A DNA stretch of 31,940 nt from DQWO01 sp964478545 (GTDB lineage Bacteria; Desulfobacterota; Anaeroferrophillalia; Anaeroferrophillales; Anaeroferrophillaceae): contig CAYZIS010000027.1 in NCBI GenBank assembly GCA_964478545.1, positions 1 through 31,940 on the forward strand, read 5' to 3'. Below the pieces are notes generated by a model. It saw only the letters and a list, made by a program, of their open reading frames with translations, made no database searches and was not told the DNA's origin. Each line of letters starts with the position of its first letter. The stretch's first letter is position 1. The translations under genes were made by a program, and so were the position numbers. This document shows, piece by piece, positions 7,990 to 15,259 of this stretch.

Positions 7990-9716
7990 TGGAAATCAGG
8001 GAGGGCATGAAAATTCTCCTGATGGGGAATCCAAATGTCGGCAAAAGTGTGGTATTCAATCGTCTGACCGGCGCCAGAGTGGTAACTGCCAATTATGCCG
8101 GAACCACGGTCGAATATACCAAGGGAACCTTGCTCCATAATGAAAAACATCTGGAAATCATAGATGTTCCCGGCACCTACTCCCTGGAACCCACCTGCAA
8201 AGCGGAAGAAGTAGCCGTCGAAATGCTGGCATCAGGTGACCTGATTATCAATGTCGCTGATGCCACCAACCTGGAGCGCAACCTCCATTTCACCATGGAA
8301 TTAATGCAACAGGGAAAGCCCATGATTCTGTTATTGAATCTCTGGGATGAAACCCGGCACAAGGGAATTCATATTAACGTGGCCGCGTTGGAAAAGCTGT
8401 TGCAAATTCCGGTTATTACAACTGTCGCCGTAACAGCCGAAGGAATAAAAAATCTTATTTCGCGGCTGCCGGAAGCGGTTGTTCCGTTACCTCTGAACGG
8501 TCAGGCAAATGGTGATTTATGGCGGGAAGTCGGCAAAATCATCAAACAGGTACAGAGAATCACTCATCGACATCATACCTGGCTTGAAAGGCTGGAAGAT
8601 ATCAGCATCAAACCCCGCAGCGGCCTGCCGCTGGCGGCGGTGGTTATCTTTCTTACCTTTGCGGTTATCCGCTTTATCGGCGAGAACCTGATCAATTATG
8701 TCTTTAATCCTTTCTTTGAAAATCTTTACCGTCCTTTCATCTATCATGCCGTTTCCTATGCCTTCCCCAGTGGCGTCATTCACGACCTGCTGCTGGGTAC
8801 CACTCCCGACTTTGTTGAATCGCTGGGGCTTTTGACCACCGGTATTTATGTTCCTATTGCCATGGTTTTGCCCTATATTTTCAGTTTTTACCTAGTCCTG
8901 GGATTTGTTGAGGATTTCGGCTACCTGCCCCGCTTTGCCATCCTGATGGATACTTTCATGCATAAGCTCGGTCTGCATGGATTTGCCATTATACCGATGA
9001 TCTTAGGTTTGGGCTGCAACGTCCCCGGAGCCATGGCAACCCGAATTCTGGAAAGCCGGAGAGAAAAATTCATTGCCGGCACCCTGATGGCCATTGCTGT
9101 GCCCTGCATGGCCCAGACAGCGATGATTATCGGCCTGGTGGGTCCATACGGCCTGGTTTATGTAGCGATGATCTATGGCAATCTGGCTGTTGTTGCCATT
9201 GTTATTGGCAGCATTATGAATGCGTTGATCCCTGGCTACAGTCCGGAGATTTTTCTTGAAATACCCTCTTATCATTTGCCACACTTTGGCACCCTGATGA
9301 AAAAGCTGTGGATGCGCATCCGTGGTTTTCTGGCTGAAGCCATCCCTTTGGTCCTGGTCGGAGTTCTGCTGGTTAACATTTTATTTCTTTTCGGTATTAT
9401 TGATCTGTTTTCCAATTTTTCAGCTCCAGTGATAGTTAAAATCATGGGTTTACCCAAAGAAGCAGTTTCATCCCTGATTATTGGTTTTCTGCGTAAAGAT
9501 GTAGCCGTGGGCATGCTCGAGCCCCTCCATATGACCATCAAGCAGCTGATCATCGCCTGCACGGTGCTTTCCATCTATTTTCCCTGCATTGCCACCTTTG
9601 CCGTGCTAATCAAAGAACTGGGGGCAAAAGCGATGCTGAAGGCCAGCCTGATCATGGTGGGAACTGCCATCGCCGTCGGCGGCCTGCTCAACCTTCTTTT
9701 GCCAAATTTTTCCTGA
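7989..9716 (+). CDS. feoB: Ferrous iron transporter FeoB, short form
   Basis: A 575-residue Fe(II) transporter of the inner membrane. The N-terminal G domain shows G1 GNPNVGKS (residues 13-20), G3 DVPG (59-62) and G4 NLWD (117-120). The membrane part starts near residue 215 and carries the gate motif LGLGCNVPGAMATR, whose Cys is conserved in FeoB, and a second motif FLRKDVAVGML. It is clearly shorter than the E. coli protein (about 770 residues), mainly in the linker and C-terminal region, but the recognised motifs are all present, so it looks functional rather than truncated. It is coupled to feoA by a 1-bp overlap. Confidence 0.93.
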   Translation: MEIREGMKILLMGNPNVGKSVVFNRLTGARVVTANYAGTTVEYTKGTLLHNEKHLEIIDVPGTYSLEPTCKAEEVAVEMLASGDLIINVADATNLERNLHFTMELMQQGKPMILLLNLWDETRHKGIHINVAALEKLLQIPVITTVAVTAEGIKNLISRLPEAVVPLPLNGQANGDLWREVGKIIKQVQRITHRHHTWLERLEDISIKPRSGLPLAAVVIFLTFAVIRFIGENLINYVFNPFFENLYRPFIYHAVSYAFPSGVIHDLLLGTTPDFVESLGLLTTGIYVPIAMVLPYIFSFYLVLGFVEDFGYLPRFAILMDTFMHKLGLHGFAIIPMILGLGCNVPGAMATRILESRREKFIAGTLMAIAVPCMAQTAMIIGLVGPYGLVYVAMIYGNLAVVAIVIGSIMNALIPGYSPEIFLEIPSYHLPHFGTLMKKLWMRIRGFLAEAIPLVLVGVLLVNILFLFGIIDLFSNFSAPVIVKIMGLPKEAVSSLIIGFLRKDVAVGMLEPLHMTIKQLIIACTVLSIYFPCIATFAVLIKELGAKAMLKASLIMVGTAIAVGGLLNLLLPNFS

Positions 9717-9738
9717 CAATCTTTATCCTGGAGTATAC

Positions 9739-10599
9739 ATGACCTCTGATACCATTACTTTAGCTTATAGTGTTGATTCTGATGATTTGTTTATGTTTTA
9801 TGCTCTGCTGGAAGGTAAAATTTCAACGGAAGGGCTGGTTTTTCAGCATTTGCGCCACGATACAGAAAAGCTGAATGAGCTGGCAGTTCATCAGCAGGTT
9901 GATATTACTGCTGTATCCATCCATGCGTATGCCGATCTGACCGAAGACTATCTGCTCCTCCCCCACGGCGGCAGCATCGGGGTAAAATACGGACCATTGG
10001 TCCTGGCAAATCAACCGGGCACCATAGAAGATTTACGAGGCAAGAAAATATCAATACCTGGGATGAAAACTACCGCCTACCTGGTATTCAAACTGGCCTG
10101 TCCGGAGTTCGAACCGGTCATCATTCCCATTACCCCCTTTGAACAAACCTTTACGGCTTTGAAAACCGGTGAAGTGGACGCCGCAGTAGTTATCCATGAG
10201 GGCAACCTGACCTATGCCGAACGTGGTTTTGCCAAAATACTTGATTTAGGTGCCTGGTGGTGGGAAAAAACGGGATATCCATTGCCTTTGGGTGGTAACG
10301 TTATCCGTCGGGGATTGGGAGCAGAAAAAGTCAAAAAGGTTTCCCGACTGCTGCAAAAAAGTATCCAGTATGCCCTGGATCATCGGGATGAGGTGATTGA
10401 CTATTTATTGGCCCGGGAAACCCGCAGTGACACCTTATTGCATAACCGGGCGCTGTTGGACCAATACCTTTCGATGTATGCCAACCGTGATACATTAGAG
10501 TATCCTGAGGCCGCCAGGCAGGGAATAAAAGAGCTTTTCAGACGCGGCTATGATGCCGGGATTATTGCCCATCCGGTAATGATAGAATTTGCCCCATAA
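9739..10599 (+). CDS. MqnA/MqnD-family protein (1,4-dihydroxy-6-naphthoate synthase-like)
   Basis: A 286-residue protein with a periplasmic-binding-protein-like fold of the MqnA/MqnD family. The N-terminal AYSVDSDDLFMFYALLEG, TAVSIHAYADL and the central GVKYGPLVLA match MqnD-like proteins. MqnD makes 1,4-dihydroxy-6-naphthoate in the futalosine route to menaquinone. No signal peptide is visible, in keeping with a cytoplasmic enzyme. No other mqn gene is in the window, and the family includes members whose substrate is unknown, so enzyme identity is tentative. It begins 22 bp after feoB, preceded by TGGAG, and may share its transcript. Confidence 0.75.
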   Translation: MTSDTITLAYSVDSDDLFMFYALLEGKISTEGLVFQHLRHDTEKLNELAVHQQVDITAVSIHAYADLTEDYLLLPHGGSIGVKYGPLVLANQPGTIEDLRGKKISIPGMKTTAYLVFKLACPEFEPVIIPITPFEQTFTALKTGEVDAAVVIHEGNLTYAERGFAKILDLGAWWWEKTGYPLPLGGNVIRRGLGAEKVKKVSRLLQKSIQYALDHRDEVIDYLLARETRSDTLLHNRALLDQYLSMYANRDTLEYPEAARQGIKELFRRGYDAGIIAHPVMIEFAP

Positions 10600-10637
10600 T
10601 TTCAATACTCAACTTATTGAATATTTCTCATGATAAT

Positions 10638-10679
10638 ACGCCTACCCCACCCTACACTAATTTTTCAAGGGGTAGGTGT
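10638..10679. repeat. Stem-loop with 11-bp stem downstream of the feo operon
   Basis: ACGCCTACCCC at 10638-10648 pairs with GGGGTAGGTGT at 10669-10679 (one G-T pair) around a 20-base loop. A second small hairpin GTGTC/GACAC follows immediately. There is no T-run, so it is not a textbook terminator, though it could still end or stabilise the feo transcript, or be a repeat at the border of the accessory island. Confidence 0.5.
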
Positions 10680-10776
10680 CTCACCTTTATTGACACAGAG
10701 GGTATAATCTTCAAAAAAATGTCCCGGTTTTAGCCGTCCGAGTTAAGTGTCTTTGTTGAGGCACGAAAAAATCCAC

Positions 10777-10814
10777 TTGACAAACTATTTTTCATATGTA
10801 CAATAAGCTGTACA
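10777..10814 (+). promoter_or_regulatory. yefM-yoeB promoter and TGTACA operator
   Basis: TTGACA at 10777-10782 and TACAAT at 10799-10804 form a good sigma-70-type promoter with 16-bp spacing. Two TGTACA hexamers at 10797-10802 and 10809-10814 overlap the -10 box and the ribosome-binding site, 12 bp apart. Known YefM-YoeB operators carry paired TGTACA cores, so autoregulation by the antitoxin-toxin complex is strongly suggested. Confidence 0.75.
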
Positions 10815-10827
10815 GGAGGTGTCAAAT

Positions 10828-11079
10828 ATGGAAGCAATAACCTATACAGCAGCAAGGCAAAACCTTGCTAAAACAATGGAAAAAGTTTGTAGGGACCGTG
10901 CTCCGCTGATTGTAACACGCAAATCATCAAATTCTGTGGTCATCATGTCTCTTGAGGACTTTGAAGCCCTTGAAGAAACAGCCTATCTCTTGCGGTCCCC
11001 GAAAAACACAAGACGTTTGATTGAATCTATTACCCAACTTGAAAATAACAAAGGGACTGAAAAGGAGCTAATTGAGTGA
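10828..11079 (+). CDS. yefM: Antitoxin YefM (Phd/YefM family)
   Basis: An 83-residue Phd/YefM antitoxin. The N-terminal DNA-binding part (YTAARQNLAKTMEKVC) and the typical RKSSNSVVIMSLEDFEALEETAYLLRSP core are present. The acidic, flexible C-terminus would wrap and neutralise the toxin. The frame is open from a GTG at 10819, but the ATG at 10828 is preferred because AGGAGG at 10814-10819 is 8 bases upstream. The stop TGA overlaps the GTG start of the toxin gene by two bases, and an AAAGGAGC ribosome-binding site for the toxin sits inside the antitoxin end. It is the first gene of the accessory island. Confidence 0.93.
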   Translation: MEAITYTAARQNLAKTMEKVCRDRAPLIVTRKSSNSVVIMSLEDFEALEETAYLLRSPKNTRRLIESITQLENNKGTEKELIE

Positions 11080-11330
11080 AGCTCATTTTCTCTGATCATG
11101 CTTGGGATGACTATCTCTATTGGCAAAAAACCGATAAAAAAAATTTCCGTCGTATCAATACTCTCATTAAGGAAACCAAACGTAATCCTTTTGAGGGTAT
11201 TGGCAAACCTGAGCCGTTAAAACATGCTCTTTCAGCTTACTGGTCCAGACGAATAACAGACGAACACAGATTTATCTATAAAGTTTCCGAAAAAACAATT
11301 CATATCGCCCAATTGCGATACCATTACTGA
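11076..11330 (+). CDS. yoeB: Toxin YoeB, ribosome-dependent mRNA endonuclease
   Basis: An 84-residue RelE-superfamily toxin starting with GTG. It matches YoeB along its length: SDHAWDDYLYWQKTDKK, ETKRNPFEGIGKPEPLK, SAYWSRRITDEHRFIYKV and the C-terminal RYHY. The expected catalytic residues (Glu in the GIGKPEPLK region, the Arg in RRITDEHR, and the His and Tyr at the C-terminus) are all there, so it looks active. YoeB cleaves mRNA at the ribosomal A site and is held by YefM. The pair lies beside the attC-like site at 11345 but is transcribed opposite to that site's orientation, as is known for some toxin-antitoxin cassettes in chromosomal integrons. Confidence 0.94.
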   Translation: MKLIFSDHAWDDYLYWQKTDKKNFRRINTLIKETKRNPFEGIGKPEPLKHALSAYWSRRITDEHRFIYKVSEKTIHIAQLRYHY

Positions 11331-11344
11331 TCCATATCTATTTA

Positions 11345-11468
11345 GCCCCAACGTTAAACTCTGCCGCCGCCAGGAAAGAGGAGCAACTTACTGGAACTGT
11401 CGTGAAGGCTAAGTCATAACGAAAATCGACTGCGCTTCTTGCGGTCGGCTGTAGTGCCTGGTTGGGGT
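11345..11468 (-). other. attC-like integron recombination site 1
   Basis: This 124-bp structure has the full attC layout when read on the minus strand. Core boxes R'' CCCCAAC (11467-11461) and R' GTTGGGG (11352-11346) are perfectly complementary. Unpaired spacers of 5 bases follow on each side. The L'' arm (11455-11441, 15 nt) pairs with the L' arm (11370-11358, 13 nt) with one mismatch and leaves two extrahelical bases in L''. The variable loop is about 70 nt. R boxes deviate from RYYYAAC/GTTRRRY only at the outermost base. The L'' excess of two bases sets the orientation as minus. Confidence 0.7.
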
Positions 11469-11545
11469 GTGGGTTTCATGACTCAATCATCATTTCAGGC
11501 GGAATAAAACAATATATTTTGAGTATTTTACACCCTTTCTAAAAT

Positions 11546-11866
11546 TTAATCCTCTCTCAAGCGCTCACCACACTTTGGGCAAAGCAAAGAATCCTGTAAA
11601 AAATCCTTTTTAAAAACTGTGTATCCACAGCCTTCACAAGTATATACACCTTCACTCTTTGCTCTTAACTTCTCTTCTTTAATTCTTTGTTGCTCTTTGC
11701 TGGGGAAACTCCTCCACACCATCCGCATAGCAAAAAGAGCACCGAAAACCACTATCATAGCAGGAATCACGCCTCTTATGTTAAGCTCTTTCCTAATTAT
11801 TTCAATGAAGCCGGCAAATAAAAAGATAACGATAATTACAACTATCTTGATAAAGCTTGGATTCAA
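11546..11866 (-). CDS. Small membrane protein with C-terminal zinc ribbon
   Basis: A 106-residue protein with two hydrophobic segments near the N-terminus (about residues 5-22 and 33-50), a basic and Glu-rich middle, and a C-terminal zinc-ribbon with CEGCG and CPKCG pairs (C-x2-C, about 17 residues, C-x2-C). This suggests a membrane-anchored cytoplasmic zinc ribbon; the partner is unknown. It is AT-rich, like its neighbours in the island. The stop lies about 80 bp before the R'' box of attC-like site 1, the place expected for the last gene of an integron cassette in minus orientation. I do not recognise a named family. Confidence 0.7.
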   Translation of the reverse strand: MNPSFIKIVVIIVIFLFAGFIEIIRKELNIRGVIPAMIVVFGALFAMRMVWRSFPSKEQQRIKEEKLRAKSEGVYTCEGCGYTVFKKDFLQDSLLCPKCGERLRED

Positions 11867-11923
11867 CGCTTTCTCCTTTTTTTAATAAAATTGAAAAATA
11901 CTAACTGATATTGTCAAAGGGTT

Positions 11924-12943
11924 CTATTTGTATAAATTTTCAATGACAAAAGTATTTACAACATGATCAAACAGTTTTTCAAATTTAGAGAAGTTGATTT
12001 GTTTTTTAGCGGACAAAAGTTCCCCAACCTGGCCGTGGACTTGAATCATTTTATCTTTATAAAAGAAAATATACACAATCCCTTCCATTTCTATTGTTGT
12101 CCTTACCCGTTCAGCTTGCATTGAAAACCGCACCCAAAACCCAGGTTGATTTTCAACAGTTAACAGGCCACTATTTTTAAATTTAGCATTTTTGGGTAAA
12201 AATAATTCTGAAATATCTTTTTTGTTTAAAATTTCTTGAATATCTTCTTGGGATATTTGCTCAGCTTGCTCTAAAGGCAAATCGTTTATTTGTACAAGTA
12301 TAATTTCGAGACCATTCCCGCTTTCACTAACAAATTTTCTCACAATATTAGGTCGGTTACCTTCTTTTGATGCCCAACTTTGAGGATAATCAATATGAAA
12401 TACTATTCCTTTCGATTTTCCATTTCCATCTGATAAAAATCGTTTTTTGTAACCATCAAGGAATTCTCTCTCCGGTTGTTGTTCATACGTTTGGTTAAAC
12501 ATTAATAAAGTTTCAATCATGGGCGACTTAATTTTACCTTTTGCTCTAAGTCGCACTGTTTCAATAAAAAGTCGCGCCTGTGCTTCAGAAACATTGTCAA
12601 TATTAATTGCTGTGGAAATTTGTTTTCTTAAATTTGCTTTTATTTTTCCCCATCTATCTACATCATATTTAGACATTAAGTCGTCCATATTTTTCAAACT
12701 TCGCCCGAAACTTGAACTGAACTCTTTTTGGGCTATTAATGACAAGCCATTTAATGATGGATATTTTTCAGAAATTTGATCTAATGAAAAGTTTTGACCC
12801 ATGTGGAATCCGTATGTTTTTCCAATGTTTTTTGCTAGAGCATTTGTTAGAAAAGGACTAGCAAAAACATGTTGAGAAATTAAGCAAACAAAAAATGAAG
12901 AAAATATTAGTACAAACCGCAATAGCTTATAAAGAAGTCCCAT
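11924..12943 (-). CDS. Exported protein of unknown function
   Basis: A 339-residue protein starting with a signal peptide: basic MGLLYKLLRF, a hydrophobic core to about residue 22, then a cleavage-like VFA-SPF at about 28. The frame is open upstream to 13027, but that part runs into attC-like site 2; the ATG at 12943, preceded by AGGGAAC, gives a proper signal peptide. The mature part is soluble, and its second half contains beta-rich stretches (NGLEIILVQIND, QPGFWVRFSMQAERVRTTIEMEG) reminiscent of lipoprotein-like domains, but no family is recognised. It is AT-rich and lies about 80 bp inside the R' box of attC-like site 2, as a cassette gene would. Confidence 0.72.
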   Translation of the reverse strand: MGLLYKLLRFVLIFSSFFVCLISQHVFASPFLTNALAKNIGKTYGFHMGQNFSLDQISEKYPSLNGLSLIAQKEFSSSFGRSLKNMDDLMSKYDVDRWGKIKANLRKQISTAINIDNVSEAQARLFIETVRLRAKGKIKSPMIETLLMFNQTYEQQPEREFLDGYKKRFLSDGNGKSKGIVFHIDYPQSWASKEGNRPNIVRKFVSESGNGLEIILVQINDLPLEQAEQISQEDIQEILNKKDISELFLPKNAKFKNSGLLTVENQPGFWVRFSMQAERVRTTIEMEGIVYIFFYKDKMIQVHGQVGELLSAKKQINFSKFEKLFDHVVNTFVIENLYK

Positions 12944-13021
12944 AATTTGTTCCCTATATTTAAGTCTAATGACGAAACAAAAAGAGTTGTATTTGGAACT
13001 CAGTGTATATTCATTAGCACA

Positions 13022-13109
13022 CCCCAACGACCAACATCACTTGCCGGGCCGGAGTGTTCGAGAAAACTACGGGCGGCGGTTCCCGGTCAAGTGAATGTTT
13101 TTGTTCGGC
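13022..13109 (-). other. attC-like integron recombination site 2
   Basis: An 88-bp site with attC architecture on the minus strand. R'' is GCCGAAC (13109-13103) and R' is GTTGGGG (13028-13022), pairing at 5 of 7 positions. Unpaired spacers are 4 and 5 bases. The L'' arm (13098-13082, 17 nt) pairs perfectly with L' (13048-13034, 15 nt) except for two extrahelical bases, six positions apart, the same separation as in site 1. The loop is about 33 nt. It lies just upstream of the exported-protein gene ending at 11924, so sites 1 and 2 bracket one cassette-like unit of about 1.7 kb. Confidence 0.7.
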
Positions 13110-13206
13110 GATTTCTTGCCGACAAATTTGTTATTGGGAAGCCCAAAGAAACGTGGTCCGTCCCTGATTTTGCTGCTGATTTCGCTGATTTTGCGCGATT
13201 TTGGGA

Positions 13207-13704
13207 CTATTCATCCCCAAAAAACTTAGAATCTTTGAGTATCTTTGTCAGCCCCGACAAGTTAAAAACAACAGCAATAGGTTCTTCACGGTGCGAGGTT
13301 GTGCGCATGGTAACCTTGCCGGCTTTAGCCAACTTCTTTATGAACTTACTTGCATCTCCGCAGTAGAAAGTGGCGGCATTGTTAGAACTGATATTCCACT
13401 ATTGAACTTCGCATTTTTCTTTATCTACTCTTACTGTGACCAGCCCGTTGTTTGTTAGCTCCACGAACCAGGCAACGGCAACCTCTAACAAGCCACTTCT
13501 GTTTCGGAGCATTAGGAAGGGTTTCTTGTCACCCTCATGACTGAGTTCGCTCTCAGTGACAATATATACTGTCCTTTTGCCTGCCATCAAATCTTGACTG
13601 CTTTCTCCATACCAGTCACAAGCTTTGAACTTCTCTGCCATTGCTACGTTAAAGTTTAACAGAACTGTCATTACTATGATTGCTGTGGTGATTACTTTTT
13701 TCAT
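13207..13704 (-). pseudogene. Exported protein interrupted by an in-frame amber stop
   Basis: The first part (13704-13399, 101 residues) starts with a clear signal peptide (MKKVITTAIIVMTVLLNFNVAMA). It ends at a TAG at 13401-13399. The same frame then continues without another stop for 63 codons to a TAG at 13209-13207. The continuation starts WNISSNNAATFYCGDASKF, includes VTMRTTSHREEPIAVVFNL and ends SKFFGDE. The downstream half looks like real protein, with balanced composition and a plausible beta-strand pattern recalling periplasmic proteins with an EAPI-type segment. The simplest reading is one nonsense mutation in a protein of about 165 residues; suppression of the amber codon is an alternative. 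The gene may be a cassette gene upstream of attC-like site 2. Confidence 0.65.
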
Positions 13705-13751
13705 TTTTTGTCCCCTATTTACTGAATTTCAGTGCACCCGATGGTTATGTG

Positions 13752-14261
13752 CTATTTTAGTTGTTTTGTATTTAAGATTTCGTTAATTGAAAGGGCCTTT
13801 TGTAGGTTTCCAGATACCCAACCTTGAACGAATATATCCCCTTTTTTGCTAAGCTTTATATCAAAAATATCTGAATGTTGCTGTCTCCATTCAACGAGAT
13901 CCGATGCAATTAAACCTGCAATATCAAGCATACCCTCACCACGTAGGGTTATTTTTGAAATTTTCCTAAGGGCAAGAAGTATATCAATAGATTTTTTATC
14001 AAAAGCTTCATTCAAGCCTACCAATAATGTTTTCCAAGTTCTCAAAGATTCATAAGGAATGTTGCCTTGGTGGTGAAGAGCATGGCAATTAGGACATAAA
14101 GCTATAAGATTATTAAGACTATTGTCTCCCCCTTCAGATACTTGATCGAGATGGTGTAAGTTTATTGCCAAAACCATCCGACAAACAGGGTTTGCGCATC
14201 TATAACCTGCTTCATGCAAAACTTGCCTTCGTGTCTCACTTTGAATTTGTCGTCGTGCCAT
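13752..14261 (-). CDS. HNH endonuclease-domain protein
   Basis: A 169-residue protein with an N-terminal HNH nuclease domain: paired cysteines in YRCANPVCR, the first His pair in INLHHLDQVSEGGDNSLNN, then LIALCPNCHALHH, giving the H-N-H triad and a zinc site. The C-terminal 80 or so residues are alpha/beta and unassigned. The frame is open to 14381, but the ATG at 14261 is preceded by AAGGA and starts MARRQIQSETRR, just before the domain. HNH proteins of this size are common in mobile regions; a role in restriction or homing is possible but not shown. It lies between the amber-interrupted gene and the group II intron. Confidence 0.82.
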   Translation of the reverse strand: MARRQIQSETRRQVLHEAGYRCANPVCRMVLAINLHHLDQVSEGGDNSLNNLIALCPNCHALHHQGNIPYESLRTWKTLLVGLNEAFDKKSIDILLALRKISKITLRGEGMLDIAGLIASDLVEWRQQHSDIFDIKLSKKGDIFVQGWVSGNLQKALSINEILNTKQLK

Positions 14262-14290
14262 CTCAAGTATCCTTAAATCAGGGAATTTTA

Positions 14291-14310
14291 AAAAAAATCG
14301 GGGACAGACC
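14291..14310 (+). repeat. Partial GGGGACAGACC repeat, left of the intron
   Basis: AAAAAAATCG followed by GGGACAGACC is the left arm and loop of the hairpin repeat found complete at 15000-15032. The right arm is missing. A diverged relative is at 15049-15061, and a more diverged one on the minus strand at about 13152-13166. The motif resembles REP-like repeats that I recall from deltaproteobacterial genomes, often linked to Y1/RAYT transposases. Confidence 0.5.
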
Positions 14311-14397
14311 GAAAACGCCGGGATAAACCGGCATAGAGTAGGGGATGAAAGAGCCCCACATGAAAGGAGAAACCGCTCCATTATGGCCCCGAGTCAT

Positions 14398-14996
14398 GTG
14401 CGGGCCGCCGTGAGGTTGCACGTGAAGTAGTTGACAGGGGAAGCGTAGGCCAGCCATTGAGCTCCGAAATCACCAAATTCAGGGTGCCGACCGAGTGGTC
14501 TGAGCGGGAAGGCAACACGGCAAATGATGTCAAATGGTAAGTCATATACCGGCCCTGCGGAGTCTTAGAACCTGTGCATGCGTGGACGCTTTATGCTCGA
14601 GAACCGGGAGATCTCAGAGGTTTTCGGCTGCATTAAAGCCGGAACGGTTGGGGAAGGTCTGTGGCCATACTCCCAACGCGAACATCTTTGAGAAGTCAGA
14701 CACCGACATAGTACCAGAGAAGGAGCCGAACAAAGTTGATTATCCCAAATCAATGGCGGAGGTTCTGGAGGGAAGGGAGGTGACCAAGGGGAAATTCTGA
14801 AAAGCCCGCCTGCGACCTGAACGCAGCGACAGGAGAAAACATTGAGTGGACTTGACAGGATACGAGAAGCTGCAAGGCATCTATATCCAAGCCAGCGGCT
14901 TTGCGTTATTTAACCCGAGGTAGGAGCCGTATGAGGTAATTCCTCACGTACGGATCTGTGCGGGGGGTGCCGGGTAACCGGCATTCCTACCGCGAT
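14398..14996 (+). mobile_element. Degenerate group II intron without reverse transcriptase
   Basis: The 5' end GTGCGG at 14398 fits the GUGYG consensus. Domain V is at 14924-14957 (34 nt): an AGC-containing GAGCCGTA lower strand, a TGAGG/CCTCA upper helix, a CG bulge and TACGGATCT. Domain VI follows, with TGCCGG/CCGGCA pairing and a bulged A at 14989, seven bases before a 3' end in AT at 14996. The element is only about 600 nt, while ORF-bearing introns are usually 2-3 kb. A fragment in domain IV (about 14697-14800, with DTDIVPEKEPNK and MAEVLEGREVTKG) resembles the N-terminus of LtrA-type maturases and then stops, so the reverse transcriptase was deleted. Exact ends are tentative. Confidence 0.75.
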
Positions 14997-14999
14997 ACT

Positions 15000-15032
15000 A
15001 AAATAAATCGGGGACAGACCACGATTTATTTT
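15000..15032. repeat. Perfect hairpin repeat of the GGGGACAGACC family
   Basis: AAAATAAATCG (15000-15010) and CGATTTATTTT (15022-15032) form a perfect 11-bp stem around the loop GGGACAGACCA. This is the complete copy of the repeat whose left half is at 14291-14310 on the other side of the intron. The remaining sequence up to the end of dxs (15033-15259) holds a third, diverged copy at about 15049-15061 and otherwise nothing I can identify. Confidence 0.65.
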
Positions 15033-15259
15033 TTTGACACTAATTGGGAAAAACCGGGACAGATCTATTTTATTGACATGTTCCGACATCATTTACCTTC
15101 TTTCAATATCTGTCTGATGTAAATTTAACCAACGTAAGTCGACTTCGGTTTACTTTGAATTTTACCGCCGAACTTGTTATTATACTGAAGCTGAGAACAT
15201 TGGATAACATCGTTTCAATATATCCCAATATTTCACGATTAATGCACTATCTTAAAGCA

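Noticed and set aside
10638..10679. Hairpin as an intrinsic terminator of the feo operon
   Set aside because: The stem is strong, but the 20-base loop and lack of a T-run do not fit; it is listed only as a stem-loop.
13705..13751. Possible further attC between the HNH gene and the amber-interrupted gene
   Set aside because: A CATAACC motif and a small palindrome are present, but the gap is only 47 bp and there is no GTTRRRY partner or paired arms.
14534..14800. 88-residue plus-strand ORF as a separate gene
   Set aside because: Only its last 30 or so residues look like protein (maturase N-terminus); the rest is intron RNA structure, so it is part of the degenerate group II intron.
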